DNA from: Salminus brasiliensis
Taxonomy: Eukaryota; Chordata; Actinopteri; Characiformes; Bryconidae
DNA length: 64,000 nt
Reading direction: 5' to 3'
Assembly: GCF_030463535.1 (NCBI RefSeq)
Contig: NC_132896.1
Span: 32,045,680-32,109,679, forward strand
The notes beneath the pieces were generated by a model, which did not search any database, had not been told where the DNA came from, and saw only the letters and a program-made list of their open reading frames with translations. The translations under genes were made by a program, and so were the position numbers. Numbering within the stretch: the stretch's first letter is position 1; each line of letters starts with the position of its first letter. Positions 47,260-59,911 of this stretch are shown here, piece after piece.

Positions 47260-48803
47260 TTACTTCCGTTTGCTTTTGGAGTCAGTGGTTTGAAACACGC
47301 TGGACGCAGACATGAGGTTCTCTATGTACTGACCCAGAACCTGGTTTTCTGACTTAAGCTTCAGGTTCTCCTCCTTCACGGCATCCACCCGTGCCGAGAG
47401 GTCTGGGGAAAAAATGAGACAACAGGTTACAGATCGCAGGCATCGGTGGGACATGTGAAACATGAGGCCTCAGAAATTCATAGGTATTTGAAACTGGTTA
47501 TGAGAGTGACTCCTACCCTCGAGAGTGTTCTGTAGCTCCAGGACCTGGTTAATGAGCCTCGTCTTCTCCTCCAGCTCCACCTGATTTTCCATGTCACCTG
47601 AACAGAGGTGGAAAGGTCATGTGGGTGTAACATAAAACTGCCCTTACGTGCTGTAATTCCACTTTGTTCCACCCATTATCTTAAAGGGGTAAAAGACGAG
47701 GGATTAGGCAAGGCGGATTAGATCATCTGGAATACATAGGGAGTGTTGAGACATCATCCAGCTCTGAGGTGTAATACACCCTAAGGCTTATTAGTCAATA
47801 AATACATGGAAAATAAGGCATTATTATTTGTTTCAGTTGTGCTTTATACTATACTTGATTATAGATGGAGCAAGCTGCAAGTTTTGGGAAATATGTCCAA
47901 ATATTTGTGGACACCCCTTCTAATAAATCCATTCAGCTATTTTAAAGTGCACCTATTGCTGTCACAGATCTGCAAATGCACACAGACTGCTTGTGTACTC
48001 CCTGTAGAGAAATACTGCCAATAGAATAGGACTCTCTGGAGCAGATAACAAGAACAACCTATCGGCACCATGCTGCCTAATAATGCCAGGCGTGGGCTAG
48101 AGGGGTATAAAGCCCCCCAGTACTGAGCTGTGGAGCAGTAGAAGAACTGTGTTCTCTGGAATGATGGACAGTGCTCCATCCAGCACTTTGGAGTGAGTTG
48201 GGGATAAGATGGGGTGGTGATCATCATCCGGCATCCTGACCTCACTAACACTGCTCTTATCACTGAATGCAATCAAATCTTCACAGCAATGCTCCTCCAA
48301 AATCTAGAAGAAAAAAATCTAGCCTTCTTCCCTGGACAGTAGAGACAGTTACTCCAACAAAAGCAGGATAAACATGCGTAATAAGCTTTATTTAGTAAGA
48401 AACCATGAATGAGCAGGTGTCCCAATATTTTTGTCAATTTAGTGTACTTTTACTTTTTGCTATTACACTGCTATTCACAAATCATGAAACAAATCCCAGG
48501 CATGGCTGTACAACTATTTTGTTAGTCAGCCTTCAGATAAACAGTAGGTCTCAAGGAAGCTTAGAATAAATGGTAGATGTGCCCAGAATGATGAACAGAG
48601 CTGTGCATGAATCTAAAACTGACATCAAGAATGAAGTTCAAATAAAATAAATATCCAGGATACAGAAACATATTTTAAAAGTTAGTCATAATTAATTTCT
48701 CAGGCAATTAACCTCACATAAAACTGTCCTCTAACTTAACCAAGATCAGTAACCCTTCTCTAACCACCAGAGCGGCTCTCTTACCGTCCACGTCGGAGTT
48801 CAT
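47260..48803 (-). CDS. scoc: Short coiled-coil protein SCOC
   Basis: Three coding exons on the minus strand: 48785-48803 (ATG at 48801-48803), 47517-47597 and 47260-47402 (stop TAA at 47260-47262). Together they encode 80 aa. The protein is almost wholly a leucine-heptad coiled coil: an N-terminal M-N-S-D-V-D, then helix blocks with [12 protein letters not shown] and V-K-E-E-N-L-K-L-K, ending K-S-K-R-K. From memory it matches the human short isoform except for a few positions. SCOC binds the Golgi small GTPases ARL1/ARL2/ARL3 and takes part in Golgi-endosome traffic and, with FEZ1, autophagy control. The gene is tail-to-tail with the mgat4-family gene. A non-coding first exon is inferred at about 50001-50090. 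Confidence 0.95.
47890..48446 (+). mobile_element. Mariner-like MITE, full-length copy, in scoc intron 1
   Basis: The ends are 'aatatgtccaaatatttgtg' and 'ccaatatttttgtcaattta'. The interior family blocks include 'ggtataaagccccccagtac'. It lies in the intron between the first two coding exons of scoc, on the opposite strand. Confidence 0.75.
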
Positions 48804-49009
48804 GGTGAAATAATCGTCTTCCTTTTTGGAATGCAGGGCTGCGACTCAGGAGCACTGAAAGACCAAAGCACAACACGTTACCCCCCAAATCTGCGGTTTC
48901 CATTCTCTGCTGCTTACTTATTTTAGACGACACACTGCAGAAACCTCCAGTGACAGAGCTGAGGTGCTGAAGACTGAAGGTGCTGTGTCTCAGGGTTAAC
49001 ACCGGAACC

Positions 49010-49335
49010 TACTGTCCTAAAGTCTGCAGACACCTGCTCATCCTTCAGCATCTCTCCTGAAATCAATTAGAGCATTTTAAGGGAGTTTGTTTCTGCTTTA
49101 CTCCAGTAACCGCCTCTAACCTTCTGAGAGGCTTTACACAGTACATGCTGCTGTGTACAATGCTGTGAGGAATTGATTGCATTCAGCCACAAGGGCAGTA
49201 GTGAGCTCCATAGCTCCATAACTCCATAAAAGCAGCGGTGGGCTGTATACCCCTTTATCAACACCTCTGTCACACTTCTGAGGATTTGATGGCATTCGGC
49301 AAGACAGAGCAAGTTAGTTAGTGAGGTCAGGATGT

Positions 49336-49370
<35 letters not shown>

Positions 49371-49442
49371 CACCACCCCACCTCATCATCCCCTCAACTC
49401 CCACAGCTCAATGCCCCTGTAGTCCACGCCAGGTCAGGATGT

Positions 49443-49475
<33 letters not shown>

Positions 49476-49573
49476 CCTGGCATTAGGCATGGTGCCAATA
49501 GCTTCATGTGTATCTGCCCCAGCAGCTGAATGCATTGGTTAGAATGGGTGTCCACAAATATTTGGACGTATTG
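49010..49573 (-). mobile_element. Mariner-like MITE, inverted copy with two (GAT)n expansions
   Basis: It runs from 'taaagtctgcagacacctgc' to 'tgtccacaaatatttggacg' in inverted orientation. The family word 'atgttggatgatgat' has expanded into (GAT)n tracts twice, at 49335-49370 and 49444-49475. The part around the second tract is a duplicate of that around the first. It lies in scoc's 5' intron. Confidence 0.7.
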
Positions 49574-50000
49574 GGTATCAGAGAGCAGGTTTAAGGCCTG
49601 ACCTCTAACATCAAACGTCAGAAGATTAAAGCAGCTGTTAGCAGGGCCAGTCGCTATGCTAAGCTAAGCTAACACTCGCTAGATAGAAAACAGCGACGAT
49701 TTAGGGCCAGAACCAGAGACCAGGACTAGCAGACGATCATTTCACACTTTGAGGATGATGTCTAACACGAAATATCCTCATAATGCCGGAGACAGAGCCG
49801 AAAACACACCTATAGGTCTGGAGATCTGCGCTAGCTACTGCTAGCTAAGCTAGCGCTGCCTGAGCGGCCTGACCCACAGCTGACACCATAAACAAACGGG
49901 CTCCTCTCCTCAGCATCCCGCCAGTTTCGCTCTGCAGATTAATACAAACACCCAGACATCCCCAACCACCCAAATACACGTTTAATAGCTGCATACGTAC

Positions 50001-50210
50001 CTTATAAAGAGAATAAAAATGATTAATTGTTAATGTTTATGTCTAACGGGCCGGTCAGTTTAGCGCTCTACTTTTCCCACCTGTACTCGTACAAGTCCCG
50101 ACCGTCTACGCCGGGATTGGCTGGTAGTTTATGCTCAAGAAGCGGTACACCAATCATAGCGCACGGGATTAGCCGGCAGTAGCCAATCGTCGCGCAAAAG
50201 GGGCGGGATT
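50001..50210 (-). promoter_or_regulatory. scoc: scoc promoter and non-coding first exon (inferred)
   Basis: On the minus strand a donor 'ttataag|gtacgtatg' lies at about 50000. A matching acceptor 'tttcag' precedes the ATG exon at 48854, implying a non-coding first exon. Upstream (50090-50210) there are several CCAAT/ATTGG boxes, among them 'gggattggctgg' and 'gccaatcgtcgcgc', in CpG-rich sequence without a TATA box. This is typical of a housekeeping promoter. Confidence 0.6.
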
Positions 50211-50426
50211 AGTCGGAATAGAGGCGCAAAATAAAATAAGAAAATACTGATTGATTTAACAACGTAAAAATGACTTTCTTTAAACACGTGATCCCCAATC
50301 CTGATATATCTCTCATAAAGTAGTATATATTTGTATTATAATTTATTTTATATTAAAGTATTATAATTTGGTTGGATGAAAGCACTGACAAGTTGAATTT
50401 AATTGAACACAAATTGAATTTAATTG

Positions 50427-50669
50427 TAGTGGTTGGTGTGGCGCAGCAGATAACACCACCACCTGCCATTGAGTTACAACAACAACACCATGTGGGAGAC
50501 CAGGGTCCGATTCCCGGTCTGGGTGACTGGGTGCTGTGCTACACCAATAACCACTACACCAGTCCTTGGGCAAGACTCCTAACACTACATTGGCCCTCCT
50601 CTGTAATACGAGTAACCTTGTAAGTCGCTCTGGATAAGAGCATCAGATAAATACCGTAAATGTAAATGT
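50427..50669 (+). mobile_element. Fish tRNA-derived SINE, near full length
   Basis: The head 'gtggttggtgtggcgcagca' is followed by a B-box-like GGTCCGATTCCC and the tail 'gtaagtcgctctggataaga'. It is the sister copy of 26337-26549, in the scoc-mgst2 intergenic region. Confidence 0.8.
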
Positions 50670-50809
50670 AACACTGATAATTTGGCACCTCTCAGATGGT
50701 GGATATATTAGGCAGCAAGTGAACAGCCAGATTTTGAAGAGCTGATGTGTTGGAGGCAGGATAAATGGGCAAGCATAAGAATCTGAGCCAAATTTTAACA
50801 AGTTAAAGT

Positions 50810-50985
50810 CTGGATAAGAACATCTCCAAAACATCCGGCAGGTCGTTCAAGGTATGCAGTGGTCAGTACCTACGAAAAGTGTCCCGAAAAGTACAACAGT
50901 GAACCAGCAAGAGGTGCATGGGTGTACAACGCTCACTGATGAGATCTATGGAGCCCCAACCTTACAACATACAGGACTTCAACAA
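50810..50985 (+). mobile_element. Dispersed fish repeat (copy)
   Basis: It shares 'aagaacatctccaaaacatc', 'tatgcagtggtcagtaccta' and 'gctcactgatgagatctatg' with 39895-40185. It is the third copy in the window. Confidence 0.55.
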
Positions 50986-51172
50986 TACATTTAAATTATT
51001 GTCAGGAAACAAAAGCAAATGTCATTATATGTAAGTTGTTTATTTTTTAAAACATTGTAAACAAATCCAAGCTCACATTGAGATCTAGTAAAATCTGTAA
51101 ATCTCTCCCTTCATGTCTGTAAAAATCAGCAGTGCAAAATGAGTTCATAGGTTCTGAATGAGACAAACTCGT

Positions 51173-54100
51173 TCATATAGATCTGGAGAAGATCTGGATG
51201 TTGAGATATTTATCCAGGAGTGAGAGAATGATGCCTGTGGCAGCCGTCAGAGCCATGGCGAGAAGAGCACAAATTGTCAGGTAAAACCCCGGCAGCCTGG
51301 AAAGAGACAGATCATAAGTAGGCCTCAGAGATGCAGTATGTCTAAACAAGCCAGACACCTCTCTTAAGTGGGAAATTCATGTATTATAACAAGACAAGTG
51401 CATTTTAGTACATCAATGTTGATGCCATACCAAAGCTGCCATGGCCTATTTAAAAAAGCAGTTCAGTTACAAAGTTTTATTAAAATACTTTTTTATCTGT
51501 GTGAAAAAAGTTAGGACATTTTACTACTTTTAAAATCAGATGATTAAAACATCATTAGGGATTTTGGAGGAGCCTGTCTTATTTAAACTATGATGTCAAG
51601 AGACTGGTAGATCATTACAGGAAACCTCTACCTACAGTTATCATCGAGGGAGGGGGGGGGGTAGCAGCTGTTAGGGCATTGGGCGTCTTTATTCCATTAA
51701 TTACATTTTACAAGATTTTAAGAAGAAATTCAGTTTAATTGGTGTAATTATGTTACTTCTATCTCAAAATATTATTTAAATTATGATTTAATGTTCATAT
51801 GTTTAAATATATTTTAAAAAACAACAACAAAGGTTTTCATGGGGTGTCCTAACTTTCACACACACACATATATATATATACACATATATGAAGAAAAAGG
51901 GGCAAATGTGCCTCTATTATTATCTGAAATAGATGATGTAACGCTTGTATAATCCAGCTGATTCTGCACTGCACTACAGCCAAGAATAAACACAATACTA
52001 AGTAAACACACAAGCAAACATGTACTCAAGGGGTTACGAGTGGGGAGTGGAGAGACCAGAACAAAAATTTTTTCTCAGTCAGGGTGAATTACATTAATGA
52101 TAATAATAAATATTTATAATACTTTATTATAAATATAATTTCTGGTGGTAGAAGTAACAAACTACTAGTAGTAACTGCAATATAAACAATAGAAGTTAAA
52201 CAGAATAGATAGACATAATAGATTAGACTTAGTAGTGTCTGACATTAGTATAAACAGCGGTTGAAATGACTAGTAGAGGTAGTGCTAGAAGTAATAATAG
52301 AAGTAGAATTAACAATCACTGAAGTAAAAGTATTACTACAACCTTTACTACAGAATAATAGTAACAGATGTAGTTGAACTAGTAGTAGTAGCAATAATAG
52401 TAAACAGTAGTAGAAGTAAGAGTAGTCACAGCAGAAGAAGTAATGTAGAAATTGAAGTAGTACTAGTAGTAGTAATACTATTAGCGGTAATAAAAGTAGT
52501 AGTAATAGAAGTAGAGGTGTAGTTATTGAAGTTGTAGTAATACTATTAGCAGTAGTGTAATAGTAGTAGTTGTAGCTGGACACACAGTAATCGTAGTGTA
52601 GGTATTAAAATACTACTACTAGTTACTATTATACTACTATAACACTATAAGCGGGAATAATAGCAGTAGTAGCAGTGGTAGTAGTGTAGTTATTGAATTA
52701 GTAATAGTGGTAGTAATACTAATAGCAGTGGTATAATAAGAGCAGTAGTAGCAGTACACAAGTAAATGGAAGTAGTAGTAGTAGTACATAGGTAAATAGT
52801 AGTAGTAGTAGTAGTAGTGTATGTATTGGAGTAGTACTACTAGTAGTAATACTAACAGCAGTGGTATAATAGTAGCAGCAGTAGTAGTAGTAGTAGTAGT
52901 ACATAGGTAAATAGTAGTAGTAGTAGTAGTAGTACAGGTACATAGTAGTAGTAGTAGTAGTAGTGTATGTATTAGAGTAGTACTACTAGTAGTAATACTA
53001 ATAGCAGTGGTATAATAGTAGCAGCAGTAGTAGTAGTAGTAGTATATAGGTAAATAGTAGCAGCAGTAGTAGTAGTAGTACACAGGTACATAGTAGTAGT
53101 AGTAGTGTAGGTATTGGAGTAGTACTACTAGTAGTAATACTAATAGCAGTGGTATAATAGTAGCAGCAGCAGTAGTAGTAGTAGTAGTACACAGGTAAAT
53201 AGTGGTAGTAGTAGAAGTGTATGTATTGGAGTAGTACTACTAGTAGTAATACTAATAGCAGTGGTATAATAGTAGTAGTAGTAGTAGTGTATGTATTAGA
53301 GTAGTACTACTAGTAGTAATACTAATAACAGTAGTATAATAATAGTAGTAGTAGCAGTACACAGGTAAATGGTAGTAAGTAGTAGTAGTAGTGTAGGTAT
53401 TGAAGTAGTACTACTAGTAGTAGTAAAGTACTACTTTAAGTAGTATAACAGTATTACTATAATAGCAGTAGTACACATTGTTTATTTGCTGTAGTTATAA
53501 ATGGCTAAAAACCATATTCATAAGTGATTTAACTCCGAGTTGTTCTTACCTTCCTCTGGCAGACTTCGCATAGCCAGTAAAATACATCTCTCTGCCTGCA
53601 ATATACACCAGTCCACCCAGCGCAGCTAATGCTGCAGAAAGACACACAACACTAAAGCACATCTCTGAGACTGTAAGGTAATAATATAGCAATATTATTA
53701 ATATAATATAATATCCTGATAAACTGTGCTAAATACAAGCTGCAGACACCCTAACAGCACGGAGGGCAAGTGCAGTGAGCCTGGAAGAGTGCTGCAATAG
53801 TTATAATCCATTCTTATAATCAATATGTTATTGATCAATAACAAATATAACACTAAGTATAATAATGTAAACTAGCGTTAAGAATAAGGACGGAAAACAT
53901 ATGAAAAATATGTGCACAGATTTTCTGGAATAATAAAAACAGGACACACTGATATGGTCTTACATTACTGTCACTAATATGTAACCTAACATCACACATA
54001 CCTTCATTACCGAACAGGCCACACGTCCACAACACCACCTGAAACGTCGGGAAAAACTCCACTCCGTTCTGGCTGGGAAAAGGAGAGTGTCTTTTTACAC

Positions 54101-54601
54101 AGGCCGCATGCTCTGCATGTGAGTGGGGTTGAATGACCTCAGTTTATTTATTTATTTATTTATTTATTTATCTATTTACTTTATACACTGTCAAAGGTTC
54201 TGCAGCTGTCCAGACAAAACTGCCATAGTCTTATATAACCAATAGTGACCTTTCATCAGCACAAAATCTTTGCTGTATGTAACTCACTGTGCCCGAAACG
54301 TCCTCTCAAACTCTGGTGGTCCAGTCACTGCAGGGGGCATGATTTTATGCTTCATCCTGGACCAGCCAACACGTCTGGCCTGAAACCCTGCAGACACAGA
54401 ACTGCACTGTAACACTGCTACAAAGTCCACTGTCTCCATTCCAACTGTCTCAAGGAAAGCATTCACTTTTTATGACAGTAGCTACATTCTGGTCCCCCCA
54501 AAAATGCTCTCCAACCAAATGAGGCTCAGTCACTCACCCATGAGAAGAGCTGACAGTAGTGACACTGCTGCAAGCAGAACTGGTTGCTCTGTGGTGGTCA
54601 T
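51173..54601 (-). CDS. mgst2: Microsomal glutathione S-transferase 2 (MAPEG family)
   Basis: Five coding exons on the minus strand: 54538-54601, 54288-54387, 54002-54072, 53550-53631, 51173-51296. They give 146 aa (human about 147) with all phases consistent. Helix 1 starts right after M-T-T-T-E-Q. The MAPEG signature follows: [16 protein letters not shown], then N-x-V-E-F-F-P around residues 57-63. Helix 3 carries G-R-E-M-Y-F-T-G-Y (residues 91-99) with R104 nearby, the site of the active arginine in the LTC4S/MGST2 group. Helix 4 precedes a short tail. The enzyme is an ER/nuclear-envelope trimer that conjugates glutathione to electrophiles, including leukotriene A4, and reduces lipid peroxides. 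Exon 3 starts with a His codon where I recall Gln in mammals. It is head-to-head with setd7, 0.77 kb between start codons. Confidence 0.92.
51300..53549. other. mgst2 intron 4
   Basis: This 2.25-kb intron has a poly-G run near 51650, a short AC/AT tract near 51858-51890 and the long trinucleotide array at 52240-53480. No exon or SINE is recognised. Confidence 0.6.
52240..53480. repeat. 1.2-kb GTA/TAC trinucleotide array with ~110-140-bp superunits
   Basis: Read on plus it is (AGT)n and (GTA)n interrupted by 'taatactaatagcagtggta' and 'acaggtaaatagtag' words. From 52740 to 53350 these recur in order about every 110-140 bp, giving a higher-order array. On the minus (mgst2 sense) strand it is (TAC)n. 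Tyr- and Leu-rich long frames across it are artefacts of the repeat. It lies entirely in mgst2 intron 4. Confidence 0.95.
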
Positions 54602-55374
54602 TTTTCTTTTTATGTGAGGATATGCCTCTCAGCAAAGCTCTTTAGTCAGGTCAGCGTTACACAACTGGACAGGGTATGGGGCGGTGGTTGTAAAGGCTCC
54701 ACCTCCCATCTCCAGGTGTTCGGTGTTTGAGCTTATTTTATCCAAAACGGTGAAAAAAATATATTTTGCATTATTTATTAAATTTATAATTAAGCTATTA
54801 TTCTGTATTTGATAAAATAACGTTTAACAAAAAAAATAATAAATAGCTGCGTTTCGTTTAAAACACGCGTTTATGTAAAGCAATGATCTGTAAGTCATAA
54901 CCGCACTGAATTCACAGCGGTCGGTGGTGTGTAGATCGCTGAATTCGCACAACATCCGGGTCATTCCAACGCCACATTCCGGGCAGTGTACACAAGTGAC
55001 ATCATATCGCTAACGGTGCTTTTTTAAATCCTACCCGTATTCCGACGAAACCCGCCCACAGACGCTGCGATTGGCCGATAGTTTATATTTATAACCACTC
55101 TGCCGCCCCCCTCAGCGAAAACCCCGCCTCTGCTGCGCAACGATTGGTTGAAAATCTAGAACGGCGGATTAACTAGCCAGTCACTGCGTGTGAGGGGCGG
55201 GGCTATTCCGGAAAATAGGTGGGAAAAGAAATCGTAGCACCGTGTGCCGTGCTGTCTCACCCAAGTTGCTTGGTATGACCAAGCAAAGCAAACCGGACCG
55301 CTATCCGGACCGCTGCCTCGGTTCTGCTTATAGAGCCCAAGTGGAAAAACACCAGAACTGAACAACACCACAAA
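54602..55374. promoter_or_regulatory. Shared head-to-head promoter region of mgst2 and setd7
   Basis: The two start codons are 773 bp apart and divergent. The setd7 half (about 54950-55260) is CpG-rich, with inverted CCAAT boxes ('gcgattggccgata' near 55070, 'cgattggttg' near 55141), GC boxes ('aggggcggggc' near 55193) and no TATA box. The mgst2 half is more AT-rich. The arrangement suggests a bidirectional promoter, but co-regulation is inference. Confidence 0.6.
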
Positions 55375-58300
55375 ATGGACAGCGATGACGACAATGTGGA
55401 GGAGGTCGTAGAAGGTACGGCGTGCTGATCCGTATTCACAACACGTTAACGTGAGCGGAAGTGAAGGTGTTCGCGCACTTTCTGTAGTTAGCTACTGCCT
55501 TTATAGGCCTTTTAATGGCTGTTTATTTGGTATGCATGCATGCATGTGTGTGTGTGTGTGTGTGTGTGCTGTGGGGCCTGTCTTCATGGAAGCCCCCCCC
55601 CCTCCTCTCCAACACACCGAGTTCTATTTCGGCAAGACGTCCAGCCAACACTGCCCTACAGGCGGCTGGAGCGTTTGCCACACGCCGGCTGCGTCCTAAA
55701 CCGCAAAGTACCGTACTTAACAGGATGTCCCCGCTGTTAGTAGTACACTAGGGTATGTTGTTTTAGGTCTAGGTTACGTCTTCATAAGAGAGCAGGAAGA
55801 AAGAAGAAGACTATGGCTGTGTCCAAAATCACACACACAGCTGTAGCTCTAGCTACACACTCTACTAATGAATGCCTTTGTGGTGTAGTGCTCTGACGCA
55901 CTACTTAGTAGGGTAGTAGGGTAGTAGGTGGTTTGGGATGCAGCCTAATATTATAGCTAATATAACTGTAATCGACCAGTGGGGATTAAATCGAGCATCT
56001 ACCTGGGTTTTAAAAAGCTAATTTGCACAGAAGAATCTCTGCTATTGCCTCGTAATCACATAAAGATCATTTTTCACATTTACTAAATATACATATTTAT
56101 AATTACATTTTCCAAACCTAAATTCTTAGTAGAGATGCATGATGACATTTGTTGAAAACTGAATGTTATATTTCTATTTTCAGCACAATTTTAATTTAAT
56201 AAGTAGCTTTATCTAAAAGGCAATAATGTAAAACAACAAAATATGCAATATTAATATGAATCATTATTAATATTTTTATTCATATTAAAGATAAATAGGT
56301 AATGGAAGTAATACAAAATAAAATAAGCAATATATAATAACCTCTGGGTGGTCCAGTTTCCTTCCACCTCCCAAAACACATGGTAGGTGAATTGGTCTGG
56401 GTGAATAGCCACCCTAGGTGTGAGTGTCTGGGTGAATGGGTGTATGTGATACCCTGCGATGGACTGACCCATGTCCTGGGGGTATTCCCGCATTATTCCA
56501 AGCAGGTTTGGGATAAAGACTATTTTATGGTGCTTTTATATATTATTTTTATTTATAAATATATAAATAAATACATAATACAAAATAATATATATGCTAC
56601 TATTATTATTATTATTGTTGTTGTTATTATTATTATCCTTCAGTTACTACTTTCTCATGAAAGAGCAGTGCACTGACCGTAAAACTCAAGTATGTGCATT
56701 TTTTCTAAAGAAATATTTATTTATTGTATGTTTATCTTTTATATAACCAGGCAAAGTTTCTTAAAATGAAACACCTGAAATATCACAAATCACATTGAAC
56801 ATGTTCCCATCCGCACTCCTATAATGCTTTTGTCTAAGTGGACTGTCCATTCCTAACAGTTTAGGAGACACAACTGTTTTAAATTCTTGTTATTTTCACA
56901 TTTTTAAAAGCCATATTTCACCTAGATGCTCTGCACGTGTGCGTGGGTGTGTTTTCCATGGTGACTGACCACGTCCTTACTCCACAGGACCACTGGATGA
57001 CGATGAACTCCCCCACGGTTTCTGCACAGTCACATACTCCTCCAGTGACCGCTTCGAGGGGCACTTTGTCCACGGTGAAAAGAACGGGAAGGGCAAGTTC
57101 TTCTTTTTTGACGGCAGGTACGAGACAAAGCACCAACAAACAACACACACACACACACACACACTGAATATTTCCAGCTAGTTTGTGTTATTTTTAACAA
57201 CTATCCAAGACATGGCTCCCGAAGCTTCTCAGACACGATTATGAATCATTTTTAGATGAGTCAGTGTCTGACACACACATACACATATGTTGGTTTTTCT
57301 TTACTTGTGAGGACCTTCCATTGACTTAATGATTGCTGTAATTAACATTAACACTACAACTTAACTTCACCCAACCCTTACCTTAACTTTAGGAACCAAA
57401 AGTAAATCATTCCACAGCAGAAAGTACCAGATTATATAAAATGCATTAGACTTTGTGAGGACCATACCTAAAAAATATCTTCCCAAAACAACTAAATATC
57501 AGATGCTTCTATCCTTCCAAGGACATCTGGTCCTCACTAATATAGAAATACAAAATATATACACACACACACACACACATGCATGTTGTCCACAGCCTTA
57601 TTGGGTGTAATGGGGTCGGTGTGAGTCATGGGTAATGTGGCCGATATGCCAATCGTGTGAAGCAGTGCTTTTCTGACCCTGGCCATTGAGGATCAATGTA
57701 GAATTCTGTTCCACGGCTGTTACTGTATGTTATGTATTTTATAAGTTAATGTTATTTCTCTATAGTATTGTGATAGGAACCAAATCACAGTTTATATATT
57801 TATATTCAATACATACAGGTTGGCTTTACTTTAGAGTGTATAACAGCTGCTGGACGAGGCTCTGTGTTTAAAGAGGGCCCATATCATGCAAGTTTAGGGC
57901 TGTGTTTTGGCAAGAATCTGGCGATACTGTACTTATCATGATACTGGGGTTACAGTTCAATATATTGCAATATATGGAGATACTGTCGGCAAGGCAATAT
58001 AGCAATGATTTGATTTTAAGAAGCTTTGCCTGGTTATATAAAAGATAAATATAAAAACAAATATTGCACTTACTTGAGTTTCATGGTCAGTGTGCTGCTC
58101 GTTCATTAGAAAGTAGTAAATTAAATATAGTAATAATAGTAATAAAAATCATATATAATAATAATAATCATATATATAATCTTATATTTTAGTATAATCT
58201 TATCCTATATAATCTTATATAATTTTATATATATATATATAAACTGCCTGGAATCATCAAGAACAAGGCGGGAATACCCCCAGGACAGGGGTCCGTCCAT

Positions 58301-59836
58301 CGCAGGGTATCACATACACCCATTTACCTAGAGACTCACACCTAGGGTGCCTATTTAACCTGACCAATTCACCTACCAGGTGTCCTTGTGTTTTTGGGAA
58401 AAGTGGACCACCCAAAGGTTATTATACATTGCTGATTTAGTTGTTTTTATATTACTGCCTATTTAATAAAGCTAATTATTCTATTACAGTTGTGCTATAT
58501 TCTAGTAATAATAAATGTAGTAATCATTTATTTATTTATTTAATCAAATTTAAAGAAAATAGTTTTTAGCTTTTTATCCTATTAGAATAGTGGGATCTGA
58601 AGACTGAGTACAGCACTACTATCTAACCCAGATCTCCACATCGAGCGGGGCTTTCCCCACTAGCACGTTGACCCTCCTCTGCTTGCAGCATAACCAGGAA
58701 GCTGATTGGCTCTATTTAATAGGAAGGGCTGGACCATGTTGAGCGTTACGAGAACCCCCATTAATACTTCAACCAGTGGCTGGACTCCTTATTTATAGCC
58801 TCTGGGTCTATTGACAATCTTTGTGCAAATTTATGTTCCCGAAATGGTCAGAAATCATTTTTACCAAACCCTTTCCCAACATTTCACTAGTTTAGAATGA
58901 AACGGTCTGTCTCAGTTACTGTTACGACTGATGTAGGATCAATAAGCTCTGTTCTGATTGGCTGGACCTAATTTAAAAAGCACTGCTGAAGGTGGGTGGG
59001 ATTAAACTGTGGTAGGCTGAACAGTCAGAGATCCTCCATATGAATAAAGTGAGTAGACTGTAAGAGTTCATGTGTAAAGTGACTGGGTCCAGTAGGTCTA
59101 GTGCAGCTAGTGAAGGTCCTTCATTGCTGCTCAGAACCTCTTATTCATGTGTATCCTGCGGGTGTGTTTCCTTTGCAGTACGCTGGAGGGCTTCTATGTG
59201 GATGACGCTCTCCAGGGTCAGGGTGTGTACACGTATGAAGATGGCGGAGCGCTGCACGGGGCGTATGTGGATGGAGAGCTTAACGGTCCCGCGCAGGAGT
59301 TTGACCCAGAGGGCCGTCTGATCTTCAAGGGCCAGTACAAGGACAACATACGCTGCGGCCTCTGCTGGGTCTACTACCCGGTGTGTTTCTTTGCCATCAG
59401 CTTTACTATCAGCTTGCAGGCTTTGGAGGTTCCACCCACATTATTGTGATCTGGGTAAATCGACCACAAAAACCCCACTAGACCCCCACTAGATTTTGTA
59501 GGAGCATTGCTTGCATGTAGAGACAAGAGCTTTAGTGAGGTCCCCAACTCATCCCTAACGTATTAGATGGAGCACCACCATCCATCATTCCAGAGAACAC
59601 AGCTCCACAGCTCAATGCTGGGGGGCTTTATACCCCTTTAGCCCACACCTGGCATTATTAGGCAGCATGGTGCCAATAGGTTCATGTTGATCTGCTCCAG
59701 AGAGTCCTATTCTATTGGCAGTACTTCTTATATACAGGGACTAGACAAACTGTTTGTGTATTTGCACATCAGCGTCAACTAAATGCATTCATTAGAAGGG
59801 ATGTCCACAAACATTTGGACATGGTCATATAAGTGC

Positions 59837-59911
<75 letters not shown>

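Noticed and set aside
52245-53192. Poly-Tyr/Leu frames up to 148 aa on the minus strand
   Set aside because: Direct translations of (TAC)n/(TAT)n in mgst2 intron 4.
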